Assembly (NCBI GenBank): GCA_959347315.1
Contig: OY365817.1
Coordinates: 6,631,731-6,695,730 of the forward strand
Length of the DNA stretch: 64,000 nucleotides
DNA from: Bimastos eiseni
Taxonomy: Eukaryota; Annelida; Clitellata; Crassiclitellata; Lumbricidae
Direction: 5' to 3'
Positions within the stretch are counted from its first letter, which is position 1. Each line of letters begins with the position of its first letter. The notes beneath the pieces were generated by a model that was given only the letters and a program-made list of their open reading frames with translations, ran no database searches and was not told the DNA's origin. Position numbers and translations under genes: made by a program. Below are positions 1 to 10,320 of the stretch, piece after piece.

Positions 1-225
1 TGCATAATTTCTTTTTCTAGACAGTTTCCCTCTTTTCTCATCACATGTCCAAAGTATGTTAATTTCCTACTTTTTATCAGATTAAGTAGCTCTCGTGTCA
101 TGTCTGCTTTCTCCAATACCCACTCGTTTATTTATGTTTTGAGTACATGATACCCTTAGAATCTGTCTTATGCATTTCATCTCATAAGCTTCAATTCTTT
201 CTTCCGTTTGTCGGCTTCTAGTTTT
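1..225 (-). pseudogene. LINE C-terminal fragment (RTE/L1-like family F1)
   Basis: Read on the minus strand, this is the tail of an APE-type non-LTR retrotransposon protein. I see ERIEAYEMKCIRQILRVS followed, in another frame, by LLNLIKSRKLTYFGHVMR. Both are hallmarks of the region after the reverse transcriptase in LINEs usually annotated as endonuclease-reverse transcriptase. Frame changes and stops break it. The window edge cuts it, so the downstream part lies outside. The same family recurs at 635-1182, 2705-3250, 12790-13109, 14041-14158 and 62880-63625. The clade name is uncertain; the family assignment is firm. Confidence 0.7.
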
Positions 226-634
226 TGAGATGAAGGCTGAAATGGAGGAGAGGGGTCAAAAACATAGAAAATCGTTTTATGGTATAATTGTTATAAGCAA
301 ATATGTCTTATTTCAAAATGTAAAATAACAAATTTTGAATTCAAATATGTAGTTAGAAAAAAATGACTTTTAATGCATGTGGTGCCATGATTTGCATTGC
401 TAAAATAGGCATGTTTTCAGAGGTGAACTACCTTTATACTGCCCTGCCATAATTTTCAAAGCAACAAGCTGATTTTGATGTCGTTTGCTTTATTTTATGC
501 AGAATCCATTTTATCAATCAGAGTTGAGGAGTAATAAAGTAATGGTTGCTAAGATCTTTGACGACACGAATATTCTAAAACTTTGACTTCGATTTTCTCA
601 GTTGTTGAGAATATCCTAATTAAATAGTCAAACT
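226..634. other. AT-rich stretch, nothing recognised
   Basis: No frame shows a recognisable protein and no tandem or inverted structure is evident. The last ~18 bases (around 618-636) resemble sequence inside the adjacent duplicated block at 1184-1201, a possible microhomology at the duplication junction. Confidence 0.5.
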
Positions 635-1182
635 AGTCTCGTTGATTATAGCATTGCATTTGACTGCATCAGCAATATCTTGACCACATCAGTTTTTGCA
701 ACTGATGTGGAAAACTCTAATAGAGATAGAGAAACACTTGATACTAAAAGAATTGCAAGAAGACTGGGAGGCGGTGATAAGAACAGAATTTCCCTAAATT
801 ATAGGCAGGCCTATATTTCAACACACACGAATTTAAAATGAATAAAGTGCAAGAATGCAAGGGTGCATCCTGACCCATTTCTATTCGACCTGCATGCAGA
901 TAGGATAATGAGGAGCATGGAAATGGAAGAGGCAACTGAAGGAGTACAGACAGCAGAAAGAACACTGAATAATCTAAGATATGCGGATGATTGGCAGGGA
1001 AGACAGCACATCTGGCAAAACTGACAAGAAGACTGAACAGAGAAAGTGAGAAGGCAGGCTTGTATTTCAACACCAAGAAGACAAAGATTATGACAATAGC
1101 CGAATGGGACAGTTTTGAGACAGATGGATGGGAAATAGAGGTGATAAGAAGCTTCACGTATCTGATAATTAGTATAAAATAA
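635..1182 (+). pseudogene. LINE reverse transcriptase fragment (F1), copy 1
   Basis: This is the palm region of an F1 LINE reverse transcriptase. It opens with motif A (LVDYSIAFDCIS from about 637), passes through a degraded FLFDLHADRIMRSMEMEE stretch and reaches the catalytic motif LRYADD at 974-991. A small deletion right after YADD shifts the frame, and the protein continues from 991 as LAGKTAHLAKLTRRLNRESE, then KAGLYFNTKKTKIM. It ends at about 1182 in the FTYL segment. Stops and frameshifts make it nonfunctional. The identical copy lies at 14312-14867, where the coding sequence also extends upstream. Confidence 0.8.
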
Positions 1183-2704
1183 TTAAATAGTGAAACTAGT
1201 ATAACTTAAGTTAGATAAAAGCTATTTCGATTCTGTTAAACGTATTTTGGAGCAGACTCGTTGTAGAATTACGAGTTAATAAAAAAAAGTCAAAAACGAC
1301 AAGCGATGGTTTTCGACCCCCGGCCTCACAAATGCGAACGGATTTTGGTAAATCCATGTTTACTGCCCTTTATGCTATTATGCTCATTCATATGCTCCAT
1401 GTTGTTCCATCATTATTCATTTATTTTCGCAATGATCTTGTACCCTTGTTGAACAATGGCACAATCTGTCATCCTCTTATTCACATGCTACATCTCCAAT
1501 CTTAATTAACATGTTGAAGATCTGGGGCAAAGCCTCTCCAATTTCCGGTACTTAGTTGCTCATGAAATTGCTGAGCTAGTGTTAGGCCAGAGAAAACATG
1601 AGCATATAGTCTTACAAGTTTGAACAAAGGTTAAAGATAAAACATGCGAGCCACGACCTGATAATAGTTGGTGTTCTGTTCTCGAAGGAAACTCTTACTT
1701 TCGTGTGCTGTTTTGTTTTTCAGCAAAGGGGACTTCTGGACAGAGATAAGTTGAATGAATACATACGTTCAATTTCAACTTTAACATTGATTCTAATAAA
1801 CATTTTGATTAACAATTACTTTTAAGGGCAAAATAAACAATTTCAAAGTTTGTGACCATGATTTTGAATTGGTTCTTGATTTCAATGTTTAACATTTACA
1901 TGTTTAAAGGGCGTAACTTGGATTTTTAAAAATAAAATTATTTTTCACATTAATAAAAAATACGAAATATATATTGTTTATTTTACAGGAATTTTCCCAA
2001 AGAAATTATTATTTGCTTGGCCCAACATCCAAATCTCATAATAATACAATGTATAATGTCTGTGCAAATTTTCATACCTGTATCACAAAGTGCACAATCA
2101 CTGGATATTTCGGATCTGAGCCGCTGCACTATTATGGCATGAATATAAAATCTGATTCGATTCGAGATTTGATTCCTTAAATTACCCTCATTTGAGACTC
2201 GATTAGGTATGGAAATTTGTGATTTGTCCGTCGTCGTCCTCCATACGTGGTGTATGGAGGCTGGCCCAAAAAATGTTTGACGTACAAAATCCAGAGGACT
2301 CGGGACCCACAAAAAAATCTATTCTGTCTCGAGCATTGGGAACCACAGAAGCCGAGCGATGAGATCGGCGACCAGAGCGGGCGGAGGTTAATATGAGTAG
2401 AGCTCGAAGATAGACATGCAAGACAGGGTTTGACAATAGATGAGATCCTAAAATGAATTCGTTGATGAACAGGACGCCGGTGGAAAATATCCCGCATGTA
2501 GGCTACACAGTCAATAAAGCGAGCAGCGGATCGGACCTGTGGGAGACCACAAAAGAGAGAGAGGAACAGTACGATTATCGATAAAGGTACGAATCAAGGT
2601 GACAGCAGGAGATGAGAGCGGAATGCAACCGCAAACTGGCACAAGAAATAATAGCAGGAATGTCGTAGTATGCTTCGCAAAAAACATTTCTTGGTCCAAA
2701 ACGG
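1183..2704. other. Unassigned 1.5-kb stretch between two LINE fragments
   Basis: No recognisable protein in any frame. The longest open stretches (up to 109 codons, minus strand 1983-2497) show no family features. A ~98-bp LINE segment is present on both sides (1084-1182 and 2705-2800), so this looks like an insertion or a tandem rearrangement inside the LINE. The same stretch is repeated at 14868-16389. Confidence 0.45.
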
Positions 2705-3250
2705 AATGGGAATAGCTGAATGGGACAGTTTTTGAGACAGATGAATTGGAAATAGAGGTGGTAAGAAGCTTCACGTATCTGGGATAATTAGTATAAAAAG
2801 GGGGAGAATGTGACTTGGAAATGAAGAGAAGGGTGGCGATAGCTGCATTGAACGGATTGGAAAAGATATGGAAGGACAAACATGTGAGCATAGACACGAA
2901 AAAAAGGCTAGTCAGAGCAATGACCTTCCCTACAGTACTATATGGCTTCGAGACGTGGACAAAGAATGTGAAGAAAAAGATCAACGCATGCGAAATGTAG
3001 ATATATAGAGGAAGATGACAAGAATAGCATGGTCGGAGAAAAGGAGAAACAAAGGAGTGCGCAAGGAGATTGGAGCTGAGAATGACGAGACGTTACAGCA
3101 CACAGCGTTGAGAAGGAAGCTGGGGGGGGGGGTTCTTTGGACATGTATGCGGTCAGATGAACTGAAGGCTGGCGGCGTGTGGAGAAGGAAGGAAGAAAAG
3201 AGGGCGCCCAAGGAAAATTGGATGGACGAGGTACACGAGAAACCGGAATG
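2705..3250 (+). pseudogene. LINE post-RT domain fragment (F1), copy 1
   Basis: This continues the F1 LINE past the reverse transcriptase. Its opening (2705-2800) repeats the 3' end of the fragment at 1084-1182 with a few differences. An open stretch at 2815-3000 reads MKRRVAIAALNGLEKIWKDK, then RAMTFPTVLYGFETWT, the typical LYGxETWT signature of these LINEs. Downstream frames carry degraded RMTRRYSTQR and FGHVCGQMN pieces matching the RRxL and YFGHIxR blocks. Multiple stops are present. A G11 homopolymer at 3122-3132 is a plausible frameshift site. Confidence 0.8.
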
Positions 3251-3635
3251 AACCTCTAGGAACTAAGGGATGTGACTTCGGAAAGAAAGACGTTGATCAT
3301 AACGGTCGCTAGAGTTCGAAGAACTGACAGCACAAGTTGACAAGGTGAACATAGAGTTTTAACACAATGTTTGATAAAACATCTTTGAATTGCAAAAGAA
3401 TAATAATCCATTATTATGACCCATGAAACAGTTTTTGACGGCCTTTCCAAACCTTTGCGGTCTCAGCAGTGTGCTTCATCCTAAGAATATCACACAATAA
3501 ATTATTTACCATATAAATTGCCATATTAACCACGGACCACGATAATTGCCGTTTGACAATGTCTACACGTAACCGACCACTACTTTAGATTGATCAGAAG
3601 CTTAAAATTTGTGTACAACATTTTTTAATTAAAGG
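3251..3635. other. No feature recognised
   Basis: AT-rich sequence between the LINE fragment and the gag fragment; no coding or repeat structure seen. Duplicated at 16936-17320. Confidence 0.4.
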
Positions 3636-3923
3636 GTGGCTCCATTTGTAGTTCAAAATGTATATTTTGTCGATGAAACTACTGGAAGCCCGGTACCGAC
3701 GAAACCTGGCAAGTTCGGCGGGACTGGGTCGCTTGAATCATTTTTCACCCATTTCGAGGTGTGTGCTAGACACAACCTGATGGACCGCCCTGGACCTTGC
3801 TGCGCTCAGGAGAAGGCCGCCACCCAAGTGCTGTGTGATTTCGGAGCGAGGCAGGACGTGACCTACGAGGAACACGTGGAGAGGCTACGTCAGCGTCTAC
3901 TACTCTACTCCAACGCACGCTAA
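3636..3923 (+). pseudogene. Ty3/gypsy gag fragment, copy 1
   Basis: A 95-codon open stretch resembles the N-terminal part of a gypsy-type Gag. Recognisable blocks are PGKFGGTGSLESFFTHFEVC, then EKAATQVLCDFGARQDVTYE and HVERLRQR. Known relatives are much longer; here the middle is shortened and the frame ends abruptly at 3923 where an inverted LTR-like segment begins. No protease, RT or integrase follows. The opening ATG is probably incidental. An identical copy is at 17321-17608. It is a relic, not an expressed gene. Confidence 0.75.
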
Positions 3924-3929
3924 TTAGCC

Positions 3930-4530
3930 GGTTTATATTCAATCCCTGAAGAGTTTAGGTGAATTAAAAAGGGGAGAGAAGCAATCGGTTTGACTTCAGA
4001 CCATTGCAAAATGTAGAGACCTCCAGTAGTCCATGTGAACTCAAGTCGGTGGTTGGGGAGGAGAAGAAGACGGAAAGAGACGAAGTCTCTTTCTGTCTTC
4101 CGAAGAGACGAAGTCTCTTTCGGTCAGTCTCCCGCGACGAACCCATGCATTCACAGGGACTTCCAGCGTAACTCGCACAAATGTTATTATATAATATAAC
4201 TGATTTTCAATCGAATACATATAAAGAGATGCACTACACCGAGAGCAATCATTGTTAAACATGCTTCAATGTGGGAAAAATAGTCGCGCGTGGTTACCCT
4301 GCGGTAAAACAGCGCTTTGTTCTAGAAGATGGACAATATTGTGTTCGACACTTGGCCCGAATACGCTAAGAACGAATGATGATACCGTGTTGCGTCTTCG
4401 GAAGAGGCGTCAATAAATTTTTTAACCTTATGCCGAGGTTCTGGTTACGAGTAACTTACGACGTCGTATACTTTAGGCAGTGGCTACGCAAACCAGACGC
4501 GATATTTAGAAAGAAGCCAGACGACTATCT
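3930..4530 (-). repeat. Gypsy LTR-like segment in inverted orientation, copy 1
   Basis: Its reverse complement aligns by eye with 25790-26420, the 5' LTR and leader of the gypsy fossil. Shared landmarks include the GAGACGAAGTCTC palindrome, the GGTTGCGTAGCCACT block and the GGAGGTCTC block. Here the palindromic GAGACGAAGTCTCTTTC block is present twice (about 4077-4124). It abuts the gag fragment in opposite polarity, so the pair is a rearranged composite. Confidence 0.65.
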
Positions 4531-4589
4531 TCGATAGAAGTGAACATTTTAATCCGAAAACTCAGTACCTATAACTGAGCCAAATTGTA

Positions 4590-5430
4590 CAGCTGTTTGT
4601 TTACAAGCTATCTTGAAAGTCGCTCACAAATTGTATCAGTTTATCATTGTCTTTCAGGATTATGACCAATTTACCATATGGTACCTCAAGGCTGGTATTT
4701 GTCTTGGCCCGCTTCTGTTTTTGATCTAAATCAATGATTTGCACAAAAATATTATATTATACAAAAATATTATACAAAAATATTGTATTATTCGCCGATG
4801 ATTCCAATGTTCTATACTCACGAATCAATAGATATTCTGTGTTAAAATGTTAATTCTAACTCCTCACAGTAGCTGATTGCTTTCGGCTAAACAAACTACC
4901 CTCAATCTAAATAGAACAAATTACATCCTGTTTAGATCTCATAGATTCCCCCGAAAAATCCCATCTTAATTGTTGAAGTAGTCCCTACCAGAGTCCTGGG
5001 AGTATACATCGATCAGCACTTGAATTGGAAAGAACACATAAACAATATCTCTAATAAATATAGCCAAGCAGATTTCGCTCATCCAAATTGACTCCAATCT
5101 CTGTTCGGATTACGCTTTATTATTCTCTCATCTATCCATACTTAACTTATTGCAATCTAACTTCGGTCACCACTTATAGTTTTAATTGTAAGAAACTCAC
5201 CACCCTTTAAAAAAGGCTGTCCGATATATTGAAAACAGTTGTTATAGAGAAATAGGCCTATATACCCTTATACACGTCTCAGTATTTATTTTTAAAATAT
5301 GTGCTGTTGAGTGTTGATTAAAATTAGGCGGATGTAAATAGAAGAATTGGTGTATCGCTATAATTATGATTGACATGTTTCTAATCAGTTTTTTGGCCTT
5401 ACCTCTAATCGCCACTTCTATTTGGCAATA
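4590..5430 (+). pseudogene. LINE reverse transcriptase 3' half (CR1/Jockey-like F2), truncated copy
   Basis: Translated pieces in order are a degraded QGSILGPLL block followed by FLIYINDLHKNII, the catalytic LYADDSN (about 4780-4805), an ELERTHKQYL block and SLIYPYLTYCNLTS. These are thumb and connection landmarks of CR1/Jockey-type LINEs. Frameshifts and stops are frequent. The fragment stops at 5430 in mid-domain. The duplicate at 18262 continues to the native 3' end, so this end is a breakpoint. Two near-identical 20-bp units (GAAGTATCTTTGTATCAATT) sit just past the junction, at about 5441-5480. Confidence 0.75.
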
Positions 5431-5559
5431 TAGAAGTATCAGAAGTATCTTTGTATCAATTGAAGTATCCTTGTATCAATTGAATCTATTCATAACTTTT
5501 CTCCTCTATCGTCATTATCCACCTTTGAACAATATATGCTACAATCTCTTTCTAACATG

Positions 5560-7300
5560 CAGTGCGAACTCGACCCTATACCCACCTTCTTCCTGTAAGA
5601 CTATACGTATCTATCCTGCCTTGTTCCTGTCATTACCAAAATAATCAACCTACGGCAACTTTCCCCCACTCTTCAAGCATTCTTTAGTCACTCCGCTCCT
5701 CAAGCTATAGCCATTGCTCGTGATAAATCTTTTAAAACTAACCACCTATCTCCAAACTAAATGACTCGAATGCATTGTCTTGTCCCGGTTAAACAATATA
5801 ATGACTACCTAACTTCTAACTCGCTTCTAAATCCACACCAGTCTGGCTTTACCAGGCGGCACTCAACAAAAACACTCCTCTACAAAAAACTTGCTTTTGC
5901 AGTTTCTCGTCAACAAGTCTCCTTTATATCTCTGCAGCCTTTGATAGCATCGATCACAATATATTGCTCCCGAGATTGTCTACAGGGTTCGGCTTTTCGG
6001 ATACTGCTCTTTTTTGGATCCGGTCCTATCTCTCTTCCAGCTCTTTCTCAGTATGAACCTCGAGCACTTCATCTCAATCGTCCACGCTCACCTCTGGTGT
6101 TCGTCAAGGTTCTTTCTCCTCTGTTGTTCATCCTCTATACTCCCCCCTCAGTACGCGTACTAACGCATCGTCGCATCCTCAGTTGACTCACCTATACGCT
6201 GATGACAATCAGTTATTCATTTCTTTCTCTCCAACCAGCTTCTCCAACTCACTGATCATCTTCTCCCTATCGTAATCCACCTTTGAACCAACATCAGAGA
6301 CAGTCTCCATGCCATCTTTTCCATGTCGTAACCCATATCTCATCCTGGATGACCTCGAATCTCCTCTGCCTGAATCCCTCAAAAACCGAATTCATTCTGA
6401 CTGGCCTCCGTGAGCAACTGGCGAAGATTTCTCACCCCTCTATTTCCCTCAACCTTTGATTCTGCATTCACCCAAACATTAACTGCAAAGTCTCCTGTCC
6501 GCAACCTAGGCGTAATCTTTGACCAAAACCTTAGCTTCGCTGATCACATTTACTCATCTTACTCGCTCTTGCTTCATACATATCCGTGATCTACGTAGAA
6601 TCCACCTAATCCACATCCACAATCGCCATATTAAATAGTTCACGCTAATTTGGATTACTGTCATTCCCTTTTCCTCAATATAGACACTACCCAATTTAAT
6701 CGCCTTCAAGCCATTCAGAATGCTCTCACCAAGACTTCAAAGCATCATCTTGCCATCAAATCACTTTACTGGGTCAAAATACCTGGACGGATCGAATATA
6801 AGGTCATTTCACTAACGGTCATTCCTCACAGCCCGCATATCACCGTCAGTTGTTCACTGTTCAGCCACATCGTTCAACTCGTTCCTCTTCAACCCTCACA
6901 CTACTTCGCCCTCTAGTCACCTCGTCACTAACATTTGCAAATCCCTGTTTGCAAAGCTGGAGTTTGTGCGAAAGACAAGGTACATTGCTGTACCTTGTCT
7001 TTCGAACAAACTCCGGCTTTAAGGCAAATATTCGATTCGTCCCACGAACTCACAAACACCTCACCTCTTGCTATCTCTCCACTGGTCTTTCACCCACAAC
7101 TCAAAACACTGCTCTTTCGCAAATCCTATACTATCTCCCTCGCCGTTTCAGCACCATCCACCGTTTAGTCTGCCTGTTTGTCTGCCTGACTTTCTATATT
7201 CTGACCCCTTCCTATCGATTCCGTTTTGAATAAGCGCCTGTGAAAAAGCTGGCTCCCGCGACTTCGCTTTCGTGGGCGCTGTAGAAATTTCGAGATTACG
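5560..7300 (+). pseudogene. CR1/L2-like LINE, 5'-truncated (F3)
   Basis: The fragment starts in the linker before the RT (CELDPIPTFFL, about 5566) and runs to the 3' end. Blocks in order are YLTSNSLLNPHQSGFTRRHS, a degraded motif A near 5940-5970, RNLGVIF-like text near 6500, MDYCHSLFLNIDTTQFNRLQ at 6650, YWVKIPGRIEYKVISLT, and ISPLVFHPQLKTLLF near 7080-7110. The 3' UTR carries the family signature AAGCTGGCTCCCGCGACTTC. Many frameshifts. Relatives at 50715-51370 and 61012-64000 show the same blocks. A 31-bp-arm hairpin interrupts the sequence at 6953-7020. Confidence 0.85.
6953..7020. repeat. Hairpin: 31-bp arms, 6-nt loop
   Basis: Arms 6953-6983 and 6990-7020 are reverse complements with two mismatches around the loop ATTGCT. 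The right arm matches native F3 LINE coding sequence; the left arm is an inverted copy of it inserted upstream. Confidence 0.9.
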
Positions 7301-7439
7301 ATTATTATTACGATTAATCGTCGCCAGCGCAAGAATGGCTCGTTAACAAACGAGATCTGCGCAGTTGAGTCTAAGTGTTTGCAGTGAAGAGAATGTAGAG
7401 AAGAGGCCCAATCCATGGGGTAGGCCAAAAAGGATCTTG

Positions 7440-7830
7440 AACGATCGAATTAACTCCCCTATTTCAGTAAGTATGCGAGGGTCAATTTATCCTATGAAGA
7501 ATTAACTCACCGGGAGTTAATCTGTCCTAGAAAGAATTAACTCCTCTATTCCATTAGCTACGGTAGTCTGTGTTTCCTATGAAGAATTAACTCCCCTGGA
7601 GTCAATTTGTCATAGGAAAAATTAGCCCTCTATTTCACGTGGTATGAGATTCAATTTATCCTTGGAAAAAGTAACTCACAGGGAGTGAATTTGTGCTGGT
7701 AAGAATTGGGTTGCATTGGGTCAATTGATCCTAGGAAGAATTAACACCCCCGGACGCAGTTTTCCTATGAAGAATTACCTCCCCTATTGCATTAAGTATG
7801 GGTGTCAATTTTTCCTATAAAGAATGAACT
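7440..7830. repeat. Degenerate tandem array with AAGAATTAACTCCCC core
   Basis: The core AAGAATTAACTC or close variants recur about ten times (near 7443, 7497, 7536, 7583, 7617, 7669, 7702, 7735, 7773 and 7822). Long (~52 bp) and short (~38 bp) spacings mix, with GTCAATTTATCCTA between cores. It is an old, diverged satellite. Confidence 0.8.
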
Positions 7831-9164
7831 AAATTTGGTAAGTTTCTTGACCTGCTGCCAGTCTAAAGCGGTGTCTGTCCCACCGCATATTAGCGGCTGG
7901 AAACAATGCAAAAGATGACGCAGCAAGAATGCCGGAGATTAGTTGTTAAGGATGATTCAATGAGAGATTTAATTCAGGATCAGAAAAATTAACAGCTGTT
8001 ATTACAGTAGGCAGCTGTATATAGTCCATCATTTTCTGGGCCGTAATGAGCTGTTTGATATTTTTAGCACTAGGAATCTGTTAGGTCATATCCCCAAGAA
8101 CTCCGTGCATTTGCTCTAACTTTGTAAAGTTTATTCATTTAGACGCTTAAAGTTTTGTTCCACAACTGTTTAACAAATGCTTGCCACACCCACAAGCTAT
8201 CAATCAGTTCTTGATATAAACGGGAATTCAAGATTGAACGATTTCTGGCCATTTCAATTATTTAAATTAATTTAAACCGATTTGCTTTAACCTTCAGCAA
8301 TTTGGAGTTGAATACCTTTTTAGATTTCTCATTGTTAATATTTTTGGCCTTGGAAAGTGGAACATAAGAAAGCGCTGATTGTTGTGCTCCTCTAGGATGG
8401 ATGAAATCGCTATTCGAAAACTTTGACTGTGTAGCTAACAAATTTGTAGAGTAATATGTGCATTGAAATTGATGATATAACCAGACACCTTTATTTTATG
8501 AATGTAGAGCTGGAAAGATCCAGCGGCACATTGCCTTCTTGTTGTTTTAAATGGCAATTGAGCATTAAAATTTGTGTCTTGAAAACCTTTTTTGCTGTTG
8601 GTGTAGTAGATGTCTTATCACTGACTTTTGATAGTTGCAGTGCAAATCTTAACCATGGCCAATTTATTAGGGGCATCATTCGAAAGCATACTTTCTGCAT
8701 CCTTGAATAAGTGTTTCCTTGTTCCTCGATACTTGCCATGTTAAAACTTACTAGAAATACTTTTGCAGAGAAGAGCATCATAACTGACTCAAACGGCAAT
8801 GAAATTAAATGGCATTGTAACGGAACGGGGCCTATTCGACAGTGACCAGAATGATGACTTGCAGCCCCGTCCGATATGGGGGTAGTTTGAGTTGCAGTCC
8901 GCTGAGTAAGGCTGCAGTGGTTTGCTGAAGACTAAACATTTCAGGTTTAAATAGCTCCTTTCTGGATGACGCTTGGAATAAGACACGCTTGTTCGATAAT
9001 CCTCCTTTAATGTACAACGGAAAACAATACTTCTGTAGAGCCCATTCGGAAACAGTCCGTGTCTCACTTCCTTAATATACCCTACGTCGATGACGACGAC
9101 GATTCCGATCTTCCTGGCGACGATTCTACTCGACCGACTATCCTCTCTTTTATACTAATTTGCT
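7831..9164. other. Mostly unassigned; possible antisense LTR-like segment near 8820-9155
   Basis: No family was recognised in the open stretches at 8456-8710 and 8491-9067. On the minus strand, 9155-8820 starts with a TATAAAAG box (9147-9154) and ends in a GTTACA-like edge, which could be a solo LTR. A second copy would be needed to support that; I found only a short GTAGGGTATATTAAG similarity near 59517-59531. Confidence 0.3.
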
Positions 9165-9650
9165 TAAGATAGTAGACGGTACACAGTAGATAGGAGACAG
9201 TTGACAGCAAAGACTACACAGTAGATAGTAGATAATACACGGTAGATAGGATACAGTAAATAGTAGATAGACCACAGTAGATAGTAGATAGACTACAGTG
9301 TGTAGTAGATAAGCGTATACAGCAGGTAGATACCACAGTAAAAAGAACACAGTAGATAGTAGATAATACACGGTAGATAGGATACAGTAAATAGTAGATA
9401 GACCACAGTAGATAGTAGATAGACTACAGTGTATAGTAGATAAGCGTATACCAGATACGGTAGATACCACAGTAAAAAGAACACAGTAGATAGTAGATAA
9501 TACACGGTAGATAGGATACAGTAAATAGTAGATAGACCACAGTAGATAGTAGATAGACTACAGTGTATAGTAGATAAGCGTATACCAGATACGGTAGATA
9601 CCACAGTAAAAAGAACACAGTAGACAGGCATACACAACAGCAGACAGACA
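9165..9650. repeat. Minisatellite with higher-order ~131-134-bp period
   Basis: Short CAGTAGATAGTAGATAGAC-type units are organised into a higher-order repeat. The marker GATAATACAC occurs at 9231, 9362 and 9496, giving periods of 131 and 134. Long open frames on the minus strand across it come only from the repeat. Confidence 0.9.
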
Positions 9651-9714
9651 CTAAGTAGGCGTACTCCTAAACCGTTTCAGTATGATCTAATTGCAAGATT
9701 GCAAGAGTTGCGGG

Positions 9715-9870
9715 GTAATTAGTGCTTTAGAGCTTCAGGTGTCGTCGTCAAAATAGTGAAATAGCGAACAGTTAATCAGTTCCTCTGTCTTTTTGTTGTT
9801 AATGTATGATAGCTTCTTCAGACGCGTCAGGTCAGTCTATAAATAAACCTCAAGAACGCCGAATATATAT
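9715..9870. repeat. Fragment of Foldback-like element interior
   Basis: Sequence such as AGCGAACAGTTAATCAGTTC and CTTCTTCAGACGCG matches the left interior of the elements at 10321 and 29815, with a ~60-bp internal deletion. No terminal repeats are present. Confidence 0.65.
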
Positions 9871-9949
9871 GTATGTACGTATGCATGTATTTAGTCTTAC
9901 TGTCATCTGGGGCGGTCCTGACGTTTTTCGTTTATAGTATACATAGAGC

Positions 9950-10080
9950 AGCGGTTCTCAACCTGTGGGTTGCATACACACGTAAGGCGACCCTCACGGG
10001 GGTCGCCTTACGATTTGCCAGAGGTAGAATCCTTTGTAACATTTGTAAAAAAAAATGTTGTCAGCGTTAACATTTGTAGA
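9950..10080. repeat. hAT non-autonomous element fragment
   Basis: It begins with the hAT-type terminus CAGCGGTTCTCAACCTGTGG. The block GCCTTACGATTTGCCAGAGG also occurs, in diverged form, in the hAT element at 59776-60719 (reverse strand). Only one end is identified, so no TSD can be assigned. Confidence 0.6.
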
Positions 10081-10320
10081 TGTTCACGTGAAAAGGGACC
10101 AGATTATCGGTTATAGGCCTAGTTTAAGAGAAAAGAGTGCCTGACGTGGTCCGGGTACAAATTTGCGATGTTGTTTTTTCTATGCAAGCCTACTACACCA
10201 ACTACAACTATAAAGTTCAGTCATTGAAATTACAGAATTTCATGAAACACTTGCGTTTCATTATGACTACATAAATTGGACCAGACCGTTTGTTCTACCT
10301 TTTTAGCCCGTCAGCAGGCT

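Larger units (their letters stand above)
635..5430. repeat. 4.8-kb segmental duplication, copy 1
   Basis: This block is repeated in direct orientation at 14312-19083. Across 744-4262 every reading frame I compared is identical at a constant offset of 13685. Differences seen are an 8-bp indel near 676 (extra in copy 2), a 14-bp indel near 4591 and an 18-bp indel near 4750 (both extra in copy 1), and one A/G change near 5342. Both ends of copy 1 break coding sequence that continues in copy 2, so copy 1 looks derived. An unmerged-haplotype assembly artefact is an alternative. Confidence 0.95.

Noticed and set aside
2177..2984. Minus-strand frames of 106 and 157 codons in the duplicated block
   Set aside because: The latter is antisense to the LINE fragment at 2705-3000; the former has no family features and low-complexity composition.
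9165..9650. Regular repeats considered as a CRISPR array
   Set aside because: No unique spacers of constant length; the array is a minisatellite in a eukaryotic context.
9150..9651. Overlapping 75-114-codon minus-strand frames rich in Leu, Ser, Thr and Tyr
   Set aside because: Entirely contained in a GTAGATA-type minisatellite; they exist because the repeat lacks stops.
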